NCBI GenBank assembly: GCA_003135995.1
Contig: PNBM01000217.1
Location: forward strand, 3,944-13,982
Reading direction: 5' to 3'
Length of the DNA: 10,039 bases
Source: Ignavibacteriota bacterium
GTDB lineage: Bacteria; Bacteroidota; Ignavibacteria; Tepidaquicellales; Tepidaquicellaceae
Within the stretch, counting starts at the first letter, position 1; each line of letters begins with the position of its first letter. The notes below the pieces were generated by a model. That model did not search any database. It was given only the letters and a program-made list of their open reading frames with translations, and had not been told where the DNA came from. Below, one piece after another: positions 5,340 through 10,039 of the stretch. Position numbers and translations under genes: made by a program.

Positions 5340-6494
5340 ATGGAACTTTGGCAGGAAATGATACGACAAAGTATTCATTCCGTAGACCAGCTGGTAGAAA
5401 AATTCAAACTGAAAAAAGAAGTCGCAGAAAAACTTGACAAATTTTTTCAGGCGAGGATAAATCCTTATTATCTTTCTTTAATAAGATATCCCGGTGATCC
5501 TATTTGGCTACAATGCGTTCCTGATGAAAAAGAATTGGAAGACATAGAAGGACCTTCAGATCCGCTTAACGAAGAATCTATGAGCCCGGTACCTAACATT
5601 ACACATAGGTATCCCGACAGAGCTCTCTTTCTTGTTACTTCGCAATGCGGATTATACTGCAGGTTCTGTACACGGAAAAGAAAAGTCGGAGATTCAAATA
5701 AAATCTCGATGAGAACACTTGAATCTGCTTTCAACTATCTTGCTCAGCATACAGAAATAAGCGATGTTATATTATCAGGCGGTGACCCGTTGATGCTTAC
5801 AGATGCGATGCTCGAAAAAATACTTATCAGGCTAAGAGAGATAAAACACATTCAGGTAATTCGTCTCGGTACAAAAATGCCGTGTGTATTACCGCACAGA
5901 ATTACACCGAAACTATGCAATATGCTTAAAAAATATCATCCGATATATATAAACACTCACTTCAATCATCCATGGGAAATCACGGAAGATAGTAAACGTG
6001 CCTGTGGAATGCTCGCAGATGCGGGTTGCCCGGTAGGTAACCAGGCTGTTTTGATGAAAGGTGTTAACGATAATCCGGATACGATGAAAGAGTTAATGAA
6101 AGGATTACTGGCAATGAGAGTACGACCTTATTATATATATCAGGCGGATTTAACAAAAGGTGCAAATCACTTCAGAACACCTCTGGATGTCGGTCTCGAT
6201 ATAATGGATAAATTAAGAGGACATATTTCCGGACTGGCTGTACCGCAATTTGTAATCGATGCTCCCGGCGGCGGCGGAAAAATTCCGTTGCTTCCGAATT
6301 ATGTTATCTCGCGAGATGAAGATAAAATTATTCTGCGCAACTTTAAATATAATGTCTACGAATATCCCGACGTAAGGGATGAATCGAAGATTGCAGATAA
6401 AAATACTTACCTGAGAAGACAGAAGAAAAGAAAGCGCGTTATTGATGAAAAAGAATTAATTGCAAATTTAAAAATTCCGATATTAAATAATTAA
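5340..6494 (+). CDS. KamA-family radical SAM lysine 2,3-aminomutase-like protein
   Basis: A 384-aa radical SAM, PLP-dependent aminomutase. CGLYCRFC (103-110) is the family CxxxCxxC motif (Cys103, Cys107, Cys110) holding the 4Fe-4S cluster that cleaves S-adenosylmethionine; SGGDPL (146-151) is the SAM-binding GGDP motif. Asp270 in YQADL and Asp307 in DAPGGGGK lie 37 residues apart, as do the two aspartates that bind the lysine side chain in clostridial KamA (Asp293, Asp330). Lys314 matches the PLP lysine. L-lysine to beta-lysine is thus the favoured reaction. The zinc-site cysteines of clostridial KamA appear absent: the Cys268 position is Asn245, and the C-terminal region has none. EpmB of EF-P modification also lacks them, but is shorter (about 340 aa). 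AAGGA (5326-5330) precedes the ATG by 9 nt. A terminator follows. Confidence 0.92.
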   Translation: MELWQEMIRQSIHSVDQLVEKFKLKKEVAEKLDKFFQARINPYYLSLIRYPGDPIWLQCVPDEKELEDIEGPSDPLNEESMSPVPNITHRYPDRALFLVTSQCGLYCRFCTRKRKVGDSNKISMRTLESAFNYLAQHTEISDVILSGGDPLMLTDAMLEKILIRLREIKHIQVIRLGTKMPCVLPHRITPKLCNMLKKYHPIYINTHFNHPWEITEDSKRACGMLADAGCPVGNQAVLMKGVNDNPDTMKELMKGLLAMRVRPYYIYQADLTKGANHFRTPLDVGLDIMDKLRGHISGLAVPQFVIDAPGGGGKIPLLPNYVISRDEDKIILRNFKYNVYEYPDVRDESKIADKNTYLRRQKKRKRVIDEKELIANLKIPILNN

Positions 6495-6496
6495 AA

Positions 6497-6580
6497 AACC
6501 GTTTCCAAAAATACTGGATAATACTGAACGAAACGGTTAAAGCCTTTATCGCTTTATTGTGATAAGGGCTTTTTGTTTTT
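6497..6580 (+). terminator. Tandem hairpins with T-tract: rho-independent terminator of the cassette
   Basis: The second hairpin is a textbook terminator: AAAGCCTTTATC (6539-6550) pairs with GATAAGGGCTTT (6561-6572) over 12 bp with one T-G wobble, then TTGTTTTT runs to 6580. Immediately upstream a separate stem, AACCGTTTC (6497-6505) with GAAACGGTT (6530-6538), encloses a 24-nt loop. It begins 3 nt after the KamA stop codon. Confidence 0.85.
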
Positions 6581-6581
6581 A

Positions 6582-6671
6582 AATTCGTAAAATTCATAAA
6601 ATTCATAAAATTCATAAAATTAGTAAGATTCGTAAGAATAGAAGATTCATAAGATTAGAAGATTCATAAGA
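6582..6671. repeat. 9-nt tandem repeat array (AATTCATAA)
   Basis: About ten head-to-tail units of consensus AATTCATAA, with variants AATTCGTAA, AATTAGTAA, GATTCGTAA and GATTCATAA and two 8-nt units (GAATAGAA, GATTAGAA). The array begins immediately beyond the terminator. It is one of three arrays that fill most of the 408-bp gap 6495-6902; no gene is seen in that gap. Confidence 0.75.
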
Positions 6672-6704
6672 CTATTGTATTTGAACTGCTTAAATACTAT
6701 AATA

Positions 6705-6749
6705 CTTGATAAACCTGATAAACTTGACGAACTCGATAAACTTGATAAA
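6705..6749. repeat. 9-nt tandem repeat array (CTTGATAAA)
   Basis: Five contiguous 9-nt units in perfect register: CTTGATAAA, CCTGATAAA, CTTGACGAA, CTCGATAAA, CTTGATAAA. The period is the same as in the array at 6582-6671 but the unit differs, with ATAA shared. Confidence 0.75.
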
Positions 6750-6791
6750 CTTCTCTTCGTTTCACTATTATTTATAAATTTCTTGCTCTTA

Positions 6792-6819
6792 ATTTAACAT
6801 TTAACATTTAACATTTAAC
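6792..6819. repeat. Heptamer tandem repeat (ATTTAAC x4)
   Basis: Four perfect ATTTAAC units followed by a partial ATT. The same heptamer recurs at 9340-9360, near the other end of the downstream operon. It lies about 85 bp before the DUF6249 start codon, so the promoter of that gene must lie in or after this array; I could not identify one. Confidence 0.8.
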
Positions 6820-6902
6820 ATTGCTCTTCCTGCAACCTTTTGCTCAGGGCTTTCGTCATAACAAATAGAACCATAAAACTTTAAAACAAAAGGAGCAATA
6901 AA

Positions 6903-7307
6903 ATGGAAAAGATAACAGAATTGGTAATTCCGCTCTTCGGAATAATATTTACAATCGGATTACCTTTATTACTCGTATTCTGGATTGTTTATACCAAGCA
7001 TCGGGAAAGAATGCGATTAATCGAAAAGGGAATGACGCCTGAAGAAGCGAAACAATACTTCAAAGGCACGAATAAAATCGTTTACCGCAATCAGTTTTCA
7101 TCTTTAAAATGGGGAATTATCATATTTTCACTCGGAGCAGGAATTTTTATAGCTCACATTCTTGAAGATAAATTTGATATGGGCGATGGCATCACCGGCG
7201 GAACAATATTGATATTCCTCGGCGCAGGTTTTTTGGCTTATTATATGATTGTAAAATCACAAATCACATCAGGTCCTGACTCTAAATCCGAATTACCAAA
7301 AAATTAA
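6903..7307 (+). CDS. DUF6249-like three-helix membrane protein
   Basis: A 134-aa inner-membrane protein with three hydrophobic segments at about residues 8-30, 69-87 and 96-117. Between the first two is a charged stretch with HRERMRLIEKGMTPEEA (33-49), a pattern I associate with DUF6249 proteins, whose function is unknown. The glycine-rich third segment (GGTILIFLGAGF) and the order of segments also fit. The C-terminal tail is short and polar. The ATG is firmly placed by AGGAG at 6891-6895 with 7 nt spacing, the best ribosome binding site in the window. It is the first of four plus-strand genes separated by only 10-14 nt, ending in an ECF sigma factor and a candidate anti-sigma factor. It may therefore belong to the membrane side of that regulatory circuit (inference). 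Confidence 0.8.
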   Translation: MEKITELVIPLFGIIFTIGLPLLLVFWIVYTKHRERMRLIEKGMTPEEAKQYFKGTNKIVYRNQFSSLKWGIIIFSLGAGIFIAHILEDKFDMGDGITGGTILIFLGAGFLAYYMIVKSQITSGPDSKSELPKN

Positions 7308-7320
7308 ATTTATTACAAAG

Positions 7321-8127
7321 ATGACTAAAATAAAAAATATTTTAAAACCGTTAATACTGTTAATTTTCCTTACAGGACTGATATTTGTAAGTTTTTTCGG
7401 GTGCAGTTTGTTCAGCAAGAAATACGAAAAAAAGGAAGTCACCGAATATAAAATTAACGTAAAAGGGAAAAAACTATTTTCAATAGATAATGTAAGCGGA
7501 AGTATTAAGATATCCAGAAACACGACGGATAGTTTACTCAGAATAAAAGCTGAAGTCTTTGCTTATGTTACTAAAAAAGAACTCAATGAACCTCTTGATA
7601 GAATAAAAATCAAAATAGATTCATCTGGAAACGAAGTAAGTTTCAACAGTGAATATTACAGAGAAAAAAAATTCTTCCACTTTGATGTAGGCAAATCGGA
7701 CAAAATAAATTACGAAATATCAGTTCCGTCTAATCTTGATATATCTGTTGATAATACTTCAGGGAAAGTTGATATCAGCGACATAGAAAATAATATAAAA
7801 CTTGATGTCATAAACGGAGATATCAATATGTTTAACACTTCAGGTAGTCTGAATATAGACATGACAAACGGAAAAATTAAATGCGAACTTGACTCTACAA
7901 AGGGATTGAATATTTCGAATATTAATGGGAATATTACGTTAAATCTCGGAAGTACATTTTCGGGAAAAATAAATGCAAACTGTGTGAACGGAAAGGTTAT
8001 AACCAGGGATTTGGAATTCAAATATTCGGATAACTCAAAAAACACATTTGAAGGTAAATTAGGCAACTCGGATGTTGGTGTAAAACTCGAAACTGTAAAC
8101 GGAAAAATATATTTATATAAAAAATAA
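7321..8127 (+). CDS. DUF4097-type beta-strand-repeat protein, probable lipoprotein
   Basis: A 268-aa exported protein. Residues 1-27 form a basic start and a hydrophobic stretch ending FFG, before Cys28. This is a plausible lipobox, although Phe at -3 is not canonical, so a membrane anchor is the alternative. From about residue 50 the protein is a series of short beta strands with recurring turns: DNVSGSIKI (56-64), DNTSGKVDI (144-152), VINGDINM (163-170), NTSGSLNI (172-179), MTNGKIKC (181-188), NINGNITL (200-207), VNGKVI (222-227) and VNGKIYLYKK at the end. This SG/NG-turn ladder is typical of DUF4097 domains, which form a right-handed beta solenoid and often occur beside sigma factors or envelope-stress regulators. 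It starts 13 nt after the DUF6249 gene; no strong ribosome binding site is visible. The ligand or partner is unknown. Confidence 0.82.
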   Translation: MTKIKNILKPLILLIFLTGLIFVSFFGCSLFSKKYEKKEVTEYKINVKGKKLFSIDNVSGSIKISRNTTDSLLRIKAEVFAYVTKKELNEPLDRIKIKIDSSGNEVSFNSEYYREKKFFHFDVGKSDKINYEISVPSNLDISVDNTSGKVDISDIENNIKLDVINGDINMFNTSGSLNIDMTNGKIKCELDSTKGLNISNINGNITLNLGSTFSGKINANCVNGKVITRDLEFKYSDNSKNTFEGKLGNSDVGVKLETVNGKIYLYKK

Positions 8128-8141
8128 AAAAGCTCTGCCGG

Positions 8142-8795
8142 ATGTTTTCACAGGATAAAGATATAGAAACTATAAAAAGAATTCAAAGCGGTGACATTAA
8201 TGCCTTCGGCGATATTGTCGAAAGGTATAAGGACAGCGCCTATTCGTTAACATTAAAAATTATCCGGAACAAAGATGAAGCTGAAGACACCCTGCAGGAC
8301 GCTTTCATAAAACTTTTCAAAGCAATCGTGGAAAAGAAATATGAAACAAAAGCAAAATTTTCTACATACTTCTATACTATAGTTTATAACACGGCCGTTG
8401 ATTATTACAGAAAATATACTTCAAAAAGATTTAATATTACATCAATAGACATCACAGATGCTAATTTCAAAGAAGGCGATGAGCTTTTGAGAGGGTTTCA
8501 GGAAACGAAAATCGATGATTCGGTTGCGATTGAAGATAGTCAGTTAAGCCCCGATAAAAACGCAGCAGGAAATGAAATCAATAATATTATCTATAAATAT
8601 ATAAATTCTATTCCCGAACATTATTCCGTAATTCTTAATATGTTTTACATAAACCAGTTAAGCCATTATGAAATAGCGGAAATACTTAAAATACCCGAAG
8701 GTACGGTTAAGAACAGGATATTCAGGGCAAAAGAAAAACTTAAAACATTATTATTACTAAATTATTCTGAAGAAGAATTACTCGAATATATTTAA
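8142..8795 (+). CDS. ECF-type RNA polymerase sigma factor
   Basis: A 217-aa sigma-70 family factor with only regions 2 and 4, the group 4 (ECF) architecture. Region 2 covers about residues 10-93: NAFGDIVERYKD (20-31), DEAEDTLQDAFIKLFKAI (45-62) as the core-binding helix, and KFSTYFYTIVYNTAVDYYRK (72-91) for -10 recognition and melting. A linker of about 50 residues (95-145), rather long and acidic, joins region 4 (about 147-203), with helix-turn-helix SHYEIAEILKIPEGTVKNRI (174-193) to read the -35 region. It directs core polymerase to a regulon not visible here. It starts 14 nt after the DUF4097 gene without a Shine-Dalgarno sequence. The following gene, 10 nt downstream, encodes a membrane protein that may hold it inactive. 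Confidence 0.93.
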   Translation: MFSQDKDIETIKRIQSGDINAFGDIVERYKDSAYSLTLKIIRNKDEAEDTLQDAFIKLFKAIVEKKYETKAKFSTYFYTIVYNTAVDYYRKYTSKRFNITSIDITDANFKEGDELLRGFQETKIDDSVAIEDSQLSPDKNAAGNEINNIIYKYINSIPEHYSVILNMFYINQLSHYEIAEILKIPEGTVKNRIFRAKEKLKTLLLLNYSEEELLEYI

Positions 8796-8805
8796 ATTTA
8801 AAGAA

Positions 8806-9228
8806 ATGGAAAACGACATCTCAAATATAATTTTAGAAGAAAGAATAAAAAACTCACTTTTCAAAAAAGCCCCTGATGGCTTTACGGATAAATTATTTAA
8901 GGAAATCCGGCTCAGTGAAGAATTCGCTCGTGAAGATAAAAAAACTACGAAAACCTTAAAATATTTACTCGGAGTTCTTGGACTGTTTATTATTTCTTTC
9001 GGAACAATTTTATTTTCAGCCATCATAGGCAAATATGAAGCGGTGAGAACGGAGGAAGAAAATATTATTACAGGTCTGCCCGATTATATTAATAAAGCCT
9101 TTTCGGGCATTCTGGAAATATTCGGATTTTCAATTTCAAATTTGGGAATTATTTATTTGTTAATAATCCTTATTATCATTTTAGGATTTACTTTTTCGGA
9201 TAAATTTATTGTCAAAAAATCGTTGTAA
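8806..9228 (+). CDS. Two-helix membrane protein, candidate anti-sigma factor
   Basis: A 140-aa protein I cannot assign to a named family. The N-terminal 50 residues are charged and probably cytoplasmic; they contain KAPDGFTDKLFKEI (21-34). A similar P-x-x-F-T-x-K-hydrophobic pattern occurs in proteins encoded after ECF sigma genes in Bacteroidota and relatives. Two hydrophobic segments follow, about 51-74 and 113-131, separated by a loop of about 38 residues that would face the periplasm, and a short basic tail. No zinc-binding ZAS motif (HxxxCxxC) is present: the protein has no cysteine. Position immediately after the sigma gene (10 nt), size and topology all fit a membrane-bound anti-sigma factor, but binding is inferred. 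Last gene of the operon; a heptamer-repeat block begins right after its stop codon. Confidence 0.7.
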   Translation: MENDISNIILEERIKNSLFKKAPDGFTDKLFKEIRLSEEFAREDKKTTKTLKYLLGVLGLFIISFGTILFSAIIGKYEAVRTEEENIITGLPDYINKAFSGILEIFGFSISNLGIIYLLIILIIILGFTFSDKFIVKKSL

Positions 9229-9367
9229 TTAGTTGTTAGTTGTTAGTGATTAGAGTATTCAGTAGTTAGTGGTTAGTGGTTAGTGGTTAGTAGTTAGTAG
9301 TTAGTGTCTTAATTCTTAATTCTTAATTCTTAATTCTCAATTTAACATTTAACATTTAACATTTATA
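9229..9367. repeat. 139-bp block of heptamer tandem repeats (three successive unit types)
   Basis: Eleven consecutive 7-nt units run from 9229 to 9305 (TTAGTTG, TTAGTTG, TTAGTGA, then variants to AGTTAGT, GGTTAGT x3, AGTTAGT x2). Next are CTTAATT x4 plus CTCAATT (9308-9342) and ATTTAAC x3 (9340-9360) with a decayed end. All units share a TTA core and a period of 7, while the remaining bases change between sub-arrays. It fills the gap between the convergent anti-sigma-like and rhomboid genes, leaving no room for a separate terminator. Confidence 0.85.
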
Positions 9368-9369
9368 AC

Positions 9370-9984
9370 TTATTTAAAGTGTGTCAGGAAAAACCGAAAC
9401 GACCCTTCAATTAAAAGGAAAGTAGATATAATCCCTCCTATTACTCCACCGAGGTGTGCCTCGTGCCCGATATTTCCGAATTTACTTTTCATTCCGTAAA
9501 CCGAAACGGCAACGTATAAAAACGCGAAAATAAAAGCCGGCATAGGAATAAAAAAAACACCAACTGTACTTGTCGGAAAAAATAAAATGAACGAAAAAAT
9601 AATTCCCGAAACAGCCCCCGATGCTCCTACAGCAACATAATCCGGATTTTTAAAATTTAATATTACAGTTAATAAAGAACCCGAAAGAAGACTAATAAAA
9701 TAAATCAAAAAGAAATCAAGCGAACCCGTGAATTGTCCGAAGTTAGAAATAAAAAATTTTTCCAGAATTGTACCAAATGAATATAACGCAAACATATTAA
9801 AAAATAAGTGAAGGAAATTCGCGTGAAGAAAAGCCGACGTTATCACCTGGTATAATCTTTTATGATAAATAATCTCATATGGTCGCTCCGAAAACCTGTC
9901 GAAATAAATAGGATTCGAATACATTGCCCAGATTGTAATGGCAATATTTGCAAAAATCAACGTTATGGTTACAGGTGCATCCAT
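9370..9984 (-). CDS. Rhomboid-family intramembrane serine protease
   Basis: A 204-aa polytopic membrane protein with about six hydrophobic segments, the basic bacterial rhomboid core. It cleaves membrane-anchored substrates within or next to the bilayer. The catalytic features are intact: HANFLHLFFNM (54-64), in which His59 and Asn63 correspond to the oxyanion-stabilising HxxxN of GlpG; GASGAVSG (120-127) with nucleophile Ser122; and GHEAHLGG (173-180) with catalytic His177. The amino-terminal segment (about 5-22) lacks a GlpG-like cytoplasmic domain, so the protein is minimal. The ATG start gives the first helix directly; no Shine-Dalgarno lies upstream, only an A-rich stretch. It appears to be transcribed alone. 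Whether it acts on the neighbouring membrane proteins, including the candidate anti-sigma factor, cannot be told from sequence. Confidence 0.92.
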   Translation of the reverse strand: MDAPVTITLIFANIAITIWAMYSNPIYFDRFSERPYEIIYHKRLYQVITSAFLHANFLHLFFNMFALYSFGTILEKFFISNFGQFTGSLDFFLIYFISLLSGSLLTVILNFKNPDYVAVGASGAVSGIIFSFILFFPTSTVGVFFIPMPAFIFAFLYVAVSVYGMKSKFGNIGHEAHLGGVIGGIISTFLLIEGSFRFFLTHFK

Positions 9985-10017
9985 TTATTTTATTTTGATT
10001 ACATTCACCGCCATACC

Positions 10018-10039
10018 CCCTTCTCCTTTTAGGAGAGGG
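10018..10039. repeat. CCCTTCTCCT/AGGAGAGGG palindrome at the window edge
   Basis: CCCTTCTCCT and AGGAGAGGG form a 9-bp stem (one bulged T) around a TT loop. The arm probably continues beyond the end of the window. It lies about 33 bp upstream of the rhomboid start codon. It could be a dispersed palindromic repeat or the terminator hairpin of a neighbouring gene outside the window. Confidence 0.45.

Noticed and set aside
4778..6494. ablA/ablB pair for N-epsilon-acetyl-beta-lysine osmolyte synthesis
   Set aside because: The GNAT is far shorter than AblB, KamA lacks the usual zinc-site cysteines, and two ligases belong to the same unit. It remains possible in part, but I could not assign it.
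2377..6494. Defence island or prophage
   Set aside because: There is no nuclease, helicase, integrase, restriction enzyme or phage gene, and base composition is like that of the flanking genes.
7710..8066. 118-codon open frame on the minus strand
   Set aside because: It is antisense to the DUF4097 solenoid repeats, whose regular sequence keeps the opposite frame open; the product is Phe/Pro/Ser-rich without a recognisable domain.
9229..9367. CRISPR array
   Set aside because: Units are 7 nt and contiguous, with no spacers of 25-40 bp and no cas genes nearby.

Overview
This is an AT-rich bacterial window with compact genes, intergenic regions full of short tandem repeats and small palindromes, and at least one promoter of the Bacteroidota form (TTG, 19 bp, TATATTTG). 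Some genes have a clear AGGAG-type ribosome binding site and others none. Together with families such as DUF6249, DUF4097 and YtxH, this suggests the Bacteroidota/Chlorobiota/Ignavibacteriota group, with an Ignavibacteria-like organism my best guess. That placement is inference; the window has no rRNA or other phylogenetic marker.

Layout. At 120-1394 (+) is a class I/II PLP-dependent aminotransferase. It converges on a YtxH-type membrane protein (1650-2024, -) across 255 bp packed with remnants of four different palindromic repeats. A 352-bp divergent, very AT-rich intergenic region follows, ending in the promoter at 2314-2344.

The centre (2377-6494, +) is the most interesting part: two tandem, diverged ATP-grasp ligases of the D-Ala-D-Ala ligase fold, a small GNAT acetyltransferase and a KamA-family radical SAM aminomutase. 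KamA keeps both lysine-recognising aspartates and the PLP lysine, so beta-lysine is the likely product. The ligases could join it to other amino acids or to a macromolecule, and the GNAT could acylate an amine of it. I do not recognise a named pathway for this four-gene set. A double hairpin with a T-tract (6497-6580) closes it.

After a 408-bp repeat-rich spacer comes a tight four-gene unit (6903-9228, +): a DUF6249 membrane protein, a DUF4097 probable lipoprotein, an ECF sigma factor and a two-helix membrane protein that is a candidate anti-sigma factor. It looks like an envelope-linked regulatory operon. It converges on a rhomboid intramembrane serine protease (9370-9984, -) across a 139-bp block built almost wholly of heptamers. 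The window ends in a further small palindrome.

I saw no tRNA, rRNA, CRISPR array or transposase.
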